Shown here piece by piece: positions 46,018-57,702 of a DNA stretch of 64,000 bases. The notes under the pieces were generated by a model, which saw only the letters and a program-made list of their open reading frames with translations, made no database searches and was not told the DNA's origin. A program made the position numbers and the translations under genes. The stretch covers positions 19,046,056-19,110,055 of the forward strand of contig NC_133108.1 of the NCBI RefSeq assembly GCF_022965805.1. The letters run 5' to 3'. The stretch's first letter is position 1, and the number at the start of each line of letters is the position of its first letter. This DNA comes from Primulina eburnea (Eukaryota > Streptophyta > Magnoliopsida > Lamiales > Gesneriaceae).

Positions 46018-47610
46018 TGTGACACCCTGACCCGTAACAATAAAAATACAATACAGCGGAAATAAAGTTTTCTTTTAAAATATGGAAGGAGTTTCAAAAA
46101 TACATTTCATAAAAATGTTTACAAAATAGCAATACATGATCATTTAAATGACATAACAAAATACAAAATATCATTCTTATGATCATGTCAAAATCTTCCT
46201 TCCAACGGTGCATGCATATGACCCCTATCCACAGTCAACGTCCAGGGCCTCCACTCTGATCTGCATCACATGAATAAACTGAAATGAGAATAAATCTCAG
46301 CAAGTGGAACTCTACATAGCAATGATACATAGTATACTCTGTAAAACATGACTTTGAAATCATAAATACCATCAACTCTGAAACATGAATACTGTAGCAA
46401 TAACTGTAGCAATAGCAATACGATGGTATTTCTCTTTTCTATGGTTGGATTGATATCAATAGTATCTCTGTCTGTGGTTGCAAATATCCCATCGATATAA
46501 ATCGATAACTGTGAGGGGATAAAAGCCTATGGTCGATGATCATCTAATTGCATGCAATGCTCTGACTATGATTCAATCAATCCAATAAAAACATTTGAAT
46601 TCTCAATAACATTTAAAGCCGTCGTTTCGCAATCTCTATCTTTTGTATTTCCTTTTTAACAATAGTGAGACATACAATGCCTCCAATAGATAATCAATGA
46701 AATCAATACATAACAATGGATTAATGGAAGGGAATATCACTTTAAAATCTTTAAAACTCAATACATATAACATCATGTGAGCAAAAAGGATGAAATTCCA
46801 CTTACAAACCAATAGAACACCTCAAACTTAGCTCTTGGTCACCACCTACAACAATAATCCATAAACAACACCAATATCAACTCTATATCCACAAATACAA
46901 GTCAAATAATCCATTAACCAACTCAAGCATCAAGCCCAAGTCAACCCTTAACTCAAAACCTTAATAGAATCGCACCAAAAACTTACCTAAGCTTCCTTAT
47001 ACCAAGGAGAACGTCGATCTCAAGTCGGAAATCCAAATAAATCCACGAATCGAAGATAGGAATCAAAAGAAAATGGAGAAAACCCTTGGAGAATAGAGAG
47101 AAAATCGGAAATGAAGGGGAAGATGAGGATAAGGTATGGCCAACAACTCCAAAAAGTAACTTAAAAACTCTCCCATACCTATACCGCGGGTGCGACAACA
47201 CAAGGGCCGCGGGTGCGCTGAGCTCACGGCAATCCAAACAATTCCTGAACCACTAACACCGCGGGTGCGGCGCTGCAAGCACCACGGGTGCGGTGCACAC
47301 CGCGGGTGCGGTCCTTGCACTACCGCGGGTGCGGTGATGCCACGGCCTTCCAAATCCAAAATGATGAATAGTACACCGCGGGGGCACTCCCCTAAGAGCG
47401 CGGGTGCACTCTTGCTTCGGCAATGAACAGTACTAAATCAACTAAAATCGATCTGAAACGTTGAAACGAACAATCAACACCAACTAACACCTCAATAAAA
47501 CAATAACCAATAATACTATGGCCCAAAACACAACTCTAAACATCTAATCACATAACCCAAATAAACATACAAAACTTAAACCGTACCGTACACCGGGCTC
47601 GGCTATTACA
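46018..47610 (-). mobile_element. LTR2 of E (shared middle LTR)
   Basis: 1,593 bp; serves as 5' LTR of unit 1 and 3' LTR of unit 2. It is 18 bp longer than LTR1 owing to an extra GGGTGCGGTG-type unit near 47281-47302. Its GC-rich cluster spans 47184-47415. Confidence 0.93.
47184..47415 (-). repeat. CCGCGGGTGCGG cluster in E LTR2, one unit longer than LTR1
   Basis: Same cluster as 41019-41232 with one additional 18-bp unit (accacgggtgcggtgcac). This shows unit gain or loss between otherwise near-identical LTRs. Confidence 0.85.
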
Positions 47611-47650
47611 ATCTCCCCTCCTTAGAGGAATTTCGTCCGCGAAATTGACG

Positions 47651-50600
47651 TCACTGCACGAACAACTCAGGATACTTCTCTCTCATCTCATCCTCTGGTT
47701 CCCACGTAGCTTCCTCTATCAAATGGTTCCTCCAAAGGACTTTAACGATGCCGATCTCTTTGTTTCTCAATACTCTAACTGTGCGATCCAAAATCTGAAT
47801 CGGAATCTCTTGGTACGTCAAATTCGGCGTCAAGTCCAATGGCTCGTGGCGAAGAACATGGGAAGGATCTGCAATATACTTCCTGAGCATCGAAACATGA
47901 AACACATTATGGACTCTGTCAAGATCGGGCGGTAGGGCTAATCTGTAGGCTCGGTCACCGACTCTGTCCAATATCTCGAATGGACCAATGAATCTCGGAC
48001 TCAACTTGCCCTTCTTGCCAAATCTCATCACACCCTTGAGAGGTGCTATCTTCAAGAACACGTGATCGCCAACCTCGAACTGCAAAGGTCTACGACGAAC
48101 ATCCGCATAACTCTTCTGTCTGGACTGAGCAGTCTTCATCCTCTCTCGGATCACAGCAACAACATCGGCCGTCTGCTGGACCAACTCTGGTCCCAACATT
48201 TTCCTCTCTCCAACCTCATCCCAAAACAAAGGCGATCTGCACTTCCTGCCATAAAGTGCCTCATACGGTGCCATGCCAATCGACGCCTGGTAGCTATTGT
48301 TGTACGTGAACTCCACAAGTGGCAATTTAGAATCCCAGCTACCAGAATAGTCAATAGTACAAGCTCTGAGCATATCCTCAAGAATCTGAATGACTCTCTC
48401 TGACTGACCGTCGCTCTGAGGATGATAAGATGTACTGAAAGCTAATCGAGAACCCAAAGCTCTGTGCAAACTCTTCCAAAACTCGGAGGTAAACCTGGGG
48501 TCACGATCAGACACAATCGACACAGGCACACCATGAAGTCTAACAATCTCTGCAATATAATCCTCGGCGTACTGATTCATGGAGTACGTCGTCTTGACTG
48601 GGAGAAAGTGCGCCGACTTGGTCAATCGATCAACAATGACCCAAATGGAATTATAACCTCTCTGAACTCTGGGAAGACCAGTCACGAAATCCATCGTAAT
48701 ATGCTCCCACTTCCACTGAGGAATCGGCAATGATAGCAATGTCCCAGCAGGTCTCTGATGCTCAATCTTCACCTGCTGACAAGTAAGGCACTGAGAAATG
48801 AACAAAGCAACATCTTTCTTCATACCTGGCCACCAGTAGAGTCGACGAAGATCCTGATACATCTTCGTACTGCCTGGATGAATCGAATAAGGTGCGGTAT
48901 GAGCCTCTGTCAAGACATCTCGCCGAATATCATCGCCTGAAGGAACACAAATACGGCCTCTGAAAGTCACCAAACCATCACCATTCAAACCAAACTCTGA
49001 GTTCCCTCTCTCCTCTGCTCTAGCTCTCAACTCTGTCAACTGAACATCGGTCGACTGCTCTCTACGGATCCTGTCCGTCAAAGTAGATCGAATAACCAAC
49101 GCTGAAAGACGAGCAATGGTACCTGGAATCACCAGATCAATCTCCTCTCTCTGCAAATCCATCAACAATGGCCTCTGAATCAAAGAACTCAATGAAGCAC
49201 TCGACTTACGGCTCAAAGCATCAGCCACAACGTTCGCCTTCCCTGGGTGATAACTGATCGTCACATCATAATCCTTGACAAGCTCTAACCACCTCCTCTG
49301 CCGCATATTGAGCTCTTTCTGCGAAAATAGATACTTCAAACTCTTGTGGTCTGTGAAGATCTCACACTTTTCGCCATACAAGTAATGCCTCCAAATCTTC
49401 AGGGCGAAAACCACAGCTGCTAGCTCCAAATCGTGCGTCGGATAATTCCTCTCATAGTCTTTCAACTGGCGAGAAGCATAGGCAATGACCTTACCTCGCT
49501 GCATCAGCACTGCACCAAGGCCTCTCTTCGACGCATCGGTATAGACAACAAAATCCTCGGAACCACTAGGCAAAGAAAGAACAGGAGCTGTCGTTAATCT
49601 ATCCTTCAGCTCTTGAAATGCACGCTGGCAATCGATGGACCACTCGAACTTCACAGTCTTCCTCGTCAGATTGGACAATGGCAGGGCAATCTTGGAAAAA
49701 TCTAAAATGAAACGACGATAGTAACCCGCCAAACCAAGGAAACTGCGTACCTCAGAGACAGTAGAAGGAATAGGCCAATTCTGAATCGCCTCTATCTTCA
49801 ATGGATCAACAGCAATACCATCTCTCGAAACAATATGGCCTAGGAAAGAAATCTGATCCAGCCAAAACTCACACTTCTTCAGCTTGGCAAACAACCTCTT
49901 CTCTCGCAACAACTGAAGAACCACTCTGAGATGCTCTGCATGAAGCTCTCTGGTCTTGGAATAGATCAAGATATCGTCGATGAAGACAATGACGAAGCTA
50001 TCCAGATAAGGCTTGAACACACGGTTCATCAGATCCATGAAGACTGACGGAGCATTGGTCAGACCAAAAGACATCACGAGAAACTCATAGTGACCGTACC
50101 TGGTCCGGAACGCTGTCTTAGGGATATCTGACTCCCTAACCTTCAACTGATAGTAGCCAGACCGAAGATCAATCTTCGAGAACACACTGGCACCATGGAT
50201 CTGATCAAACAAATCATCTATCCGTGGCAACGGATACTTGTTCTTGACAGTCACTTTGTTAAGCTCCCTGTAGTCGATACACAGCCGCAAAGATCCATCC
50301 TTCTTCTTGACAAACAGAACCGGAGTTCCCCAAGGCGAAGAACTCGGACGAATAAAACCCTTGTCTAAAAGATCCTGCAACTGAGTCTTCAACTCCTTCA
50401 TCTCAGTAGGGGCCATCCTGTACGGAGCCTTAGAGATAGGAACCGTACCTGGAGCTAAATCGATAACGAACTCAACATCTCTGTCCGGCGGCAAACCCGG
50501 AACATCATCCTCAAACACATCAGCAAACTCCCTCACAACATCAATATCATCTATATTCAACTTAATCAGTCTATCAACATCCACAATAGAAGCAAGAAAC

Positions 50601-51457
50601 CCATCGCAACCTCTACCCAGCAATCTCTCAGCCTCAAGACAAGAAATAAAAGGAAGGACCACCGAAGTACCTGAGCTGGCGAGAACTCCTCCCTGGCCAT
50701 CATCTGCAAAAGTCACCTTCTTAGCAACACAATCGATAACTGCACGGTAAGTCGAAAGCCAATCCATGCCAAGAATAACATCGAAAGCAACCATAGGAAT
50801 AACAATCAAATCAGCGAAGACAACTCGCTCCTCAATACGAACAGGGCACGCAAACACAATCGACGTCGGGCACAAGACATCTCCCGAAGGCAAAACAACA
50901 CTAAGCTGGAGGGGAAGAACAGAAGGAACTATACCCAACGATCTCAAAAACAAATCAGACATAAAAGAATGAGTAGCACCAGTATCAATCAAAGTAGTAG
51001 CTACTCTGCCTGAAATCAAAATAGTACTAGAGATCAATGAAGAATCGTGATTAATACCTTCCTTGGTCATCGAAAAGATACGACCTTGCACCTTCCCTTG
51101 GCTAGCTCCTCGTGGACAATTTCTGGCAACGTGGCCTGCCGTGCCACAACGATAACAAGTATGAGTGCCAAGTCTGCACTCTCCTCGATGATGCTTGCCA
51201 CACTTAGGACAAAGTGGCTTCTCGGGATCAACTGGAACTGGCGGAGGTCTAGGACTCGACTCCATCTTTCCCTTGCCCTTGAAACGATCCCTGCCCCTCT
51301 GATTAGAACCCTGGCCTCTCTGAACAACAGCTTGGTGCCTCTCCTGCCTCTCTCTGGCGATATCCTTCTCATCCTGCTCGGCCAACAAAGCTTTGGACTC
51401 GATCTCCTTGAAAGTAACAGCCTTGGACATGTTGATATCACGGCCTTCCAAATCCAA
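47651..51457 (-). pseudogene. 5'-truncated Gag-Pol of E unit 2, fused to LTR sequence
   Basis: Open frame of 1,268 codons, from knuckles and protease to chromodomain, with about six amino-acid differences from unit 1 (for example Gly-Val-Pro for Ser-Val-Pro in integrase, Thr for Ala before Pro-Val in reverse transcriptase). Its first six codons (MDLEGR) come from the LTR3 fragment and run in frame into Gag at DINMSKAV. The N-terminal half of Gag, the leader and the primer-binding site are deleted. The UAG of unit 1 falls in the deleted part. Enzyme domains look intact, but it cannot replicate on its own. Confidence 0.9.
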
Positions 51458-51708
51458 AATGATGAATAGTACACCGCGGGGGCACTCCCCTAAGAGCGCG
51501 GGTGCACTCTTGCTTCGGCAATGAACAGTACTAAATCAACTAAAATCGATCCGAAACGCTGAAACGAACAATCAACACCAACTAACACCTCAATAAAACA
51601 ATAACCAATAATACTATGGCCCAAAACACAACTCTAAACATCTAATCACATAACCCAAATAAACATACAAAACTTAAACCGTACCGTACACCGGGCTCGG
51701 CTATTACA
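51439..51708 (-). mobile_element. LTR3 fragment of E
   Basis: 270 bp equal to 47341-47610 of LTR2: the U3 start in sense, without TATA, R or U5. The junction with Gag falls on cacggc, which occurs both in gag (45256-45261) and in the LTR (47341-47346). Confidence 0.92.
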
Positions 51709-51713
51709 TGATC

Positions 51714-52715
51714 AATCGCCCCAATACTAACGGACCGTGTGAGTTAAACACGGGCCTAGGTCCAATCCTAGGGTAAATGCACGGGATTCAATGCAACTAT
51801 TACATTAGCTTCCAATATTTACATGTCTTCGATCTTCATAATCATCATGGCCACCATCTTCCAATCTTAATCATCCACTATACTAATATTTACAAATAAA
51901 TATTCATGGCAAATAGGGATACATCTCATGGGGTGGGAACGGGCCATAAACCAATCCCACTTTATAAATTGATAATTATTACAATCATTCAACACAAAAT
52001 ATCCTAGCGTACACCCAGCAAATTGGGCTTGGGCTTTTGATCATCCTTCATGCATAATATCACATATCATACACCATCAATTAATTATCACAATAATTAA
52101 TTGATCCAATATTATATATCTTGATCCAATCACTAACCGCCACGATTATAAACTAAATTAACAAAGTATACAAACACCTTTGTCTACTTTCCAATTAATT
52201 TATTTATAACCGAATTTCTTGTAAATCACCATTTACTACAAATAATTAAAATCCAACTTAAATTATTTATTTCATGAGAAAATATTTGCAACTTTTGTAA
52301 TTTTAAACTCAAGGGCCCAAAAAACTCATTTTTCACCAAAAATATTTTGGCCCATTTAAAATTCACAAACATGTTAGCCATCTAATGACCCAACAACTCA
52401 AGGCCCATGACACTTTGATATTCCAAAACACTTTTGGAAAATCTAGTCGTCATCGTCGTCGCCGGATTCCGGCCAACATGCCAAATTTTTTTTTTATTTT
52501 TAAAAGAGGGGCGTTCGGGCAGCCCCTCGGGCTGCCCTTAATGCCCGAAACAGGCAGCCCCTCGGGCAGCCCGAGCTGCCCCACATGGGCAACAACATGC
52601 TGCCCGAAATTCCCCATTGTCATGCCTTGATTTTTGTTGCAAATTTCATTCTCATGCGGTTAGAAATCAATCTCAATATAATATCTTGTATTTGCTACAC
52701 AAAATCGTAACCATA
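51714..52715 (-). other. 5' leader of copia element B, right part
   Basis: Non-coding leader between E and the B primer-binding site. AT-rich except for 52505-52620, which is dense in gggcagccc and gggctgccc words that form a strong hairpin (52517-52537). No gene is recognised. Confidence 0.7.
52517..52537 (-). repeat. Perfect 9-bp-stem hairpin in the leader of B
   Basis: Gggcagccc and gggctgccc are separated by ctc. Further imperfect copies (cagcccctcgggcagcccgagctgcc) follow to 52585. In the element's RNA this lies about 190 nt downstream of the primer-binding site. Confidence 0.8.
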
Positions 52716-52727
52716 GCTCTGATACCA
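52716..52727 (-). promoter_or_regulatory. Primer-binding site of copia element B (initiator-Met tRNA)
   Basis: In sense it reads tggtatcagagc, two bases from the 5' LTR. Confidence 0.9.
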
Positions 52728-52729
52728 CT

Positions 52730-54870
52730 TGAAAGGGGATCGGTTACGGTGACCGGAAGCGCAACGGAAGTTCAAAAAATCAAAATTTTGTATCAAAATT
52801 TCGGCCACCCTTTGTCTTGTGTAGCAAATACAATAAAACACAAAAATGGCATTCATAGTGTGTTAAGAAATGTACCTATCAATCACAAGGATTGATGTAT
52901 GACTCCAACTTAGGTGTAAACACCTTAGCTCTTCAATGGCAAGACAATCTTCAAGCTTCCTTTGAGCCCACCTTGCTCAAATATTAAGCCCACCACCAAC
53001 TATCTAGAACCACTCTAATTTTGCACTAGAAAAATTAGAGCATTTTTCTTTGACAAGTGTATTTCTTCATCAACACTTGAAGAAGAAAAATGGAGAAAAA
53101 CTTGGAGAGAAAGGTGTGAAGAATTCGGCCATGACATGTTAGAATGGGGGGAAGGGAGACTTGTCTTGGTCTTGCAAAAAGTAGAGACAAAAGTAGCATG
53201 CCAAGCCTTGATATTTGAAAAAGTTGTCTCCAACCCTTCACCTCCCATGCATGCATATATTATATGGTTTTTAACAAATTAAAAACCATGGACTAAATTT
53301 AATTATCTCAAACATATTTGAGACTAATTAAACATTAATTGAATTTACCCAAGTCCCACTAGTTAAATAATTAATTTAAATTGAGCTCTACAAGACTCAA
53401 TATGATTTAATTAATTCAACACTTGAATTAATTTAATTATTTGGACTCTACTAGGTCCACTAGTGTTTAATTAATTCAACACTTGAATTAATTTAATTTA
53501 GTCCATAATGTTTATGAAAATCACAATTTTCAAATACATTAGTCACTTGGCCAACTTTTAATTTAGGAACACTTCCATAAATTAAAATTTACATTTCTCT
53601 CATAGAAGTCATACTTCTATTTTTTCTTACACTTATAAACTCATTTATAAGTCGTTCAACACATTGAACAAGTTTCTCCTTTATAGAAGTCATACTTCTA
53701 ATTTTCCTTACGCTTATAAACTCCTTTATAAGCCGTTCAACACATTGAACTATTTTTACTTCTCAACGGGATCTAGAAAGCCAGCACTTATGTGGCCCTC
53801 AATGGTTCACTGATACAACTAGCCGTGGGTTCACATCTCCATGTGATTCGGACTAAACATGTCCTTATATGAGCATACCCCAATTGCTCCATTCTTACTT
53901 ATCAACCCCTTGATAACAAGAACGTCAGAACTCAAGTCTGATAATACCCAACCAACCATGTTAAACGCCTAGCAACATCGCTTACATGATTCCCTAGGTA
54001 TCAAATGATAGTGCCTGCAAAAACCATTCAATTATGGTTAGCGTACAGTACGGTCCCTTCAACTCATATATCCCGACCGATTCGATAACCATTGGTTTAT
54101 CGAGAGTTGTCAATGAATCGATACTATGTGTCATGTCGTAGTTGCATCGATGGTGTAATCTATGAAACCCCTTTCATAATTACAACCATACTCTGGCCAG
54201 AGATTTCAACCTACATACACATGAAAACACATAGGATATCCATACCCGTAGGTAAGCGGTGAATCCCCGACTACAATGCATCGACTCCTATATGTTTCGA
54301 CATGACACCCAACCTTGCCACCTGATGACCCCATAAGAGTCGGTAAACAAGTCAAAGTGAAACGCTAGCACATAGAGTCTCAATGTTGTCCCGGGTCATA
54401 AGGACTAATGGTGTACAACCATAAACTAGGATGTTTCCACTCGATAAGTGAGAACCACTTGGAAAGTCCTTTAATGGAGGGTTGTTCAGTGCACTCTACC
54501 AGGAGCACCTATCTGCATGCTCGGACATCACAATGTCCCCTACCAATGAAACATGGTACTCACATCGCAGATACTAGAATCTAACGCGAGCGGCCTATAT
54601 CCTTCTTAGTGGCGGCTGAATCGACTAGGAACCGTTTAGAATATACAGTATTACAAATATGAGATTCATGATACTCATCATATGAGCATCTCATATTCTT
54701 TCTACTATTTTTATATTCAAGGGCTTTATCTATGCAACTAGCATGGGTATACAGATAAAGATGTGCCAAAATAATAATTTCAAATATTACTAAAATAAAG
54801 ACTACTTATACATAGAGTTTCATTGTGAACACTCGGCCAACACTTGGCTCGACGGGCACCTACTCTAACA
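52730..54870 (-). mobile_element. 5' LTR of copia element B
   Basis: 2,141 bp; sense ends TGTTAGAGTAGGTGCCC and CCCCTTTCA. It is the complete reference copy for the truncated 3' LTR (14334-15808) and for solo LTR B2. Reading frames in it are not conserved proteins. Confidence 0.9.
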
Positions 54871-56185
54871 CATACAAATAAGACAACAGCCGCATACTCC
54901 AGCGAGAATAAATCCCAGTATAAATAATGTATACATACAGTTAATTGAATTAACATAAAAGCATGAATTATATCTTATCACATGTAGCATAATCATACAA
55001 CATGTATCAATCCCAATCTGTAAATAAAACATGAATCGTAATCTACGAAACATAAATCAATACGGATCTGTAAATCAAATTCTAGTCTCAATATCTAAGA
55101 CTCGACTTATCTCTCATTCTAATCTAGGGATCCCGGTGAATAAGAACGTAACAAGTCTCCCACCTACTACCACCACTCGCAGTGGCGGTACGTTCTTATT
55201 TTTGGACTTTGGTCTAGCTGTATCGAATAATCTACAATAAGAACAATATTTGTATCTTAATCATAATGATACACCAAACGTCCAGTGCCTTGGCGTATCT
55301 ACCAAGACTAAGCCTAGTCTGACAATGTGCAATGGGTCAGTGACTATACTGTCAAAATCTAACCCCCTCTGTCAGTGACACTCACTAAATAGCTCTCTGC
55401 TTTCTACTTTTAAGTCAATAGAATAACGTAATCATTAAAACACAAAGGTATAAAAACAATATCATAAAAGTATGTGGTTTAGGAAAACTCGAGTAGAATC
55501 TAACTCAAGTCGATCTCCCAATTACATCAATTTATACCTTTCTCTTCTCGGTCTGATGAAGACGAAGTCTCGTATCCCAATCTGATAATGACAATAGCAT
55601 AGATACTATATCAGTATATAATTTGATTTAAAACCTGTTCTGATCAATACTCAAATCTAACACAATCTGATTAATGTCAATGACATAACAATAGAATCCC
55701 AATCAATACTGAATCTGATCAATATCAATCAACTGATGTTTCGACGGAATAACAATACAGTCTCGATAACCCCGTCAATATTCTCAACATCACATATATA
55801 ATACCAGAATTCATAATCAGTATCATTACAACTCATATCTGAATAATACTAACAATCTGATATCGAATCTCAATCAACTTTACTCTGAAAATCATAACAA
55901 TTGCATAAACAATCTATTCGTCAATCTGACTTCAATTATACAATGTCTACTGTAGCAGAAACACTATATCTGATTCATATTCAATTCTGACAATATCATA
56001 ATTTCAAATCATGTCTAAACGCAACAAAACTTACGTCCAGTTGTAGCCTGCGTTGATAGGAATATAGTACTGTACTCGGATTTGAAAACAGACGGACGGA
56101 TTGTTCACAACTCACGATAATACTCTTCGAAGAAAACTTAACACTTCTCCCCTCAATTTTCTCCGTTTCCTCTGGGTTAACGTTT

Positions 56186-56206
56186 GTATGTATGTATGTA
56201 TGTATG

Positions 56207-56268
<62 letters not shown>
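56186..56268. repeat. TATG/TA microsatellite at the TATA region of A 5' LTR
   Basis: About seven gtat units, then nearly 30 ta dinucleotides. The matching place in the 3' LTR (about 9630-9650) has only a short tract. Repetitive Tyr-Ile frames across it are artefacts. Confidence 0.9.
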
Positions 56269-56269
<1 letters not shown>

Positions 56270-56312
56270 CTCGTGCATGATAGAAACGTGGCATGTTCTT
56301 GTTCTGCATGAC

Positions 56313-56522
56313 TGGGCGCATATGCGCGCACAATTCCGCGCATATGCGCCGGGAGTCTTATCCATGCCACCGTGCTGCTCGCGCATATGCGCGCCTCCAG
56401 CCGCGCATATGCGCCCAAGGTTTTGGACGGGTCGCGCATATGCGCGCCTTTCTCGCGCATGTGCGCCGATGCTTCTGTAATTTTCGCGCATGTGCGCCAA
56501 TACCTGTCGCGCATGTGCGCGG
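56313..56522 (-). repeat. GCGCATATGCGC-type palindrome cluster in A 5' LTR
   Basis: Around eight copies of gcgcatatgcgc or gcgcatgtgcgc, more regular than in the 3' LTR (9697-9862). Confidence 0.85.
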
Positions 56523-56664
56523 GGACTCTTCTTGTCCATCATATCAAATCTTCTTTCGGTTCTCCCGGTCTGATCCGTTCCGTCTATAGTCATCTTATTT
56601 AATAAATAAATCATTTCAGATTACTCTCAGATTACAGTAATAACATCTCGGGCCTTACATATAG

Positions 56665-57697
56665 TTTATGGTAAAGCTGTGCAATTTATACTGTTTAAAA
56701 TGAAATTTTTGGAAAGCTGTCTTATTTTATTATTTTTAAAGAAAAAGAAAAATATTTTTGAGAGATATGAATTGACTGTGACAAAAGATATGATATATGA
56801 TTTTGTTGGGATGACGTGAGGGCTAAGACCCCAGAGGGAGTCCATATACAGGCCAAGGCCCCGAGGGACCCCGTTTACGGGCCAAGGCTCCAGAGGACCC
56901 CGTGTATGGGAAAAGGCCTCAGAGGGGACCCCAACGATCGTATTTCCACGGTGGAGCCTAGTGCACACTCCCATGGATCATGTGGAGCTAAGAGTGTAGT
57001 CGACCAAAGGATAAAAGCTAGTCACTTTCAAGGATCAAACTTCACCCAAAATTATATACGATTGAAAGCTTATGATAAATGATTTTTATGATATACGATT
57101 TATTATGAGGATTAAAACTATTTTTAAAATGCATGATTGTGCTTAAAGCTTATTTTAAATGATTATTTATGCTTAAAGTTATTTTAAAATGATTTTACAA
57201 TTTATGACTTAATTATGCTAAAATTATTTTAAATGGTTTATTTATGTTCAAAAGATATTTAAATAAAAATATGGTTTTAATGCATGTGAATGCATATGTC
57301 TTATTTGCTATCCATGTTTAGAACATGTTGAGTTTTTAGACTCATTAGGTTTGTATGATGCAGGTTTAGATGATTTATGTGAGGTGCTGACGCTTGAGTG
57401 GATCGAGTGCAGCAGTACACACCCGAGTGCCTTTATGTTTCTGCACTAGCTAGATAGATAAATGATTTAAAGATTATATTAACGATTTTTTTTAGAGATA
57501 TTTCTTTATGTTTAATTTTGTTGTTAGTTGATCTTTTTAAAGGTCGATTTATGAAGTTCGGTTAGTCGATGATTTAGGATTTTATCTATGCACTTGATAT
57601 TTATATTATTATGATTCATGATTATATTAAATTATTTTATTTAGTAATTTAGAATTTATGATTTAAGATTAGAAAAAAAAAAATTGAGGTCGTTTCA
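56665..57697 (+). mobile_element. S LTR segment 3
   Basis: Last third of solo LTR S, ending GTTTCA. A GC-rich run at 56815-56930 has four units of about 30 bp built on ggccaagg..ccag/agaggaccccgt. An atgcagg motif near 57358 resembles that of G LTRs. No coding region. Confidence 0.75.
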
Positions 57698-57702
57698 TGG
57701 GC

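Larger units (their letters stand above)
39853..51708 (-). mobile_element. Chromovirus 'E' tandem: LTR-internal-LTR-internal-partial LTR
   Basis: Minus strand, TSD tgatc at 39848-39852 and 51709-51713. LTR1 39853-41427, internal unit 1 41428-46017, LTR2 46018-47610, internal unit 2 47611-51438, LTR3 fragment 51439-51708. A single TSD pair around three LTRs is expected after unequal recombination between LTRs of two copies at one locus. Unit 2 then lost about 2.1 kb between gag and LTR3. LTR1 and LTR2 differ by about five substitutions plus an 18-bp repeat unit. Family: gypsy chromovirus with C-terminal chromodomain. Confidence 0.93.
14334..54870 (-). mobile_element. Element 'B': Ty1/copia element, split by C and E
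   Basis: Minus-strand copia element with TSD catac at 14329-14333 and 54871-54875. The 5' LTR is 52730-54870; the 3' LTR survives as 14334-15808. Internal pieces are 35901-39852 and 51714-52729. The pol region is decayed. Athila element C sits where about 690 bp of the 3' LTR and the end of RNase H are missing. Chromovirus E sits in the 5' leader. Confidence 0.9.
8007..56659 (-). mobile_element. Element 'A': gag-only gypsy element, split by B
   Basis: Minus-strand LTR element with TSD tatag at 8002-8006 and 56660-56664. Parts: 3' LTR 8007-9995; polypurine tract 9996-10010; internal region to 14025 with a decayed gag (12772-13716); initiator-Met primer-binding site 14009-14020; 5' LTR 14026-14333 continued at 54876-56659. 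No protease, reverse transcriptase, RNase H or integrase is present. LTR ends (TGTAAGG...CCCCACA in sense), polypurine tract and much of the R/U5 region resemble D, so it fits a non-autonomous relative of D's family. Confidence 0.9.
54871..56659 (-). mobile_element. 5' LTR of element A, right piece
   Basis: Begins with the TSD catac and resumes the A LTR, matching 8332-9995. It holds a longer TG/TA microsatellite (56186-56268) and more palindrome units (56313-56522) than the 3' LTR. It ends GGGCCTTACA before TSD tatag. Confidence 0.9.
793..57697 (+). mobile_element. Solo LTR 'S' (gypsy-type), split by later insertions
   Basis: The LTR begins TGTAACG at 793 and ends GTTTCA at 57697. The 5-bp TSD tgggc is at 788-792 and again at 57698-57702. 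Its own sequence survives as 793-2256, 7193-8006 and 56665-57697, about 3.3 kb in total, with no primer-binding site, polypurine tract or coding region. It is therefore a solo LTR left by LTR-LTR recombination. The long length and layout, including an atgcagg motif near the 3' end, resemble the G family, suggesting Ty3/gypsy. It hosts B2 (2257-7187) and A (8007-56659). Confidence 0.8.

Noticed and set aside
55996..56614. Frames with long Tyr-Ile runs and GC-rich tails (172 and 145 residues)
   Set aside because: They are translations of the TA microsatellite and GCGCATATGCGC repeats in an LTR.
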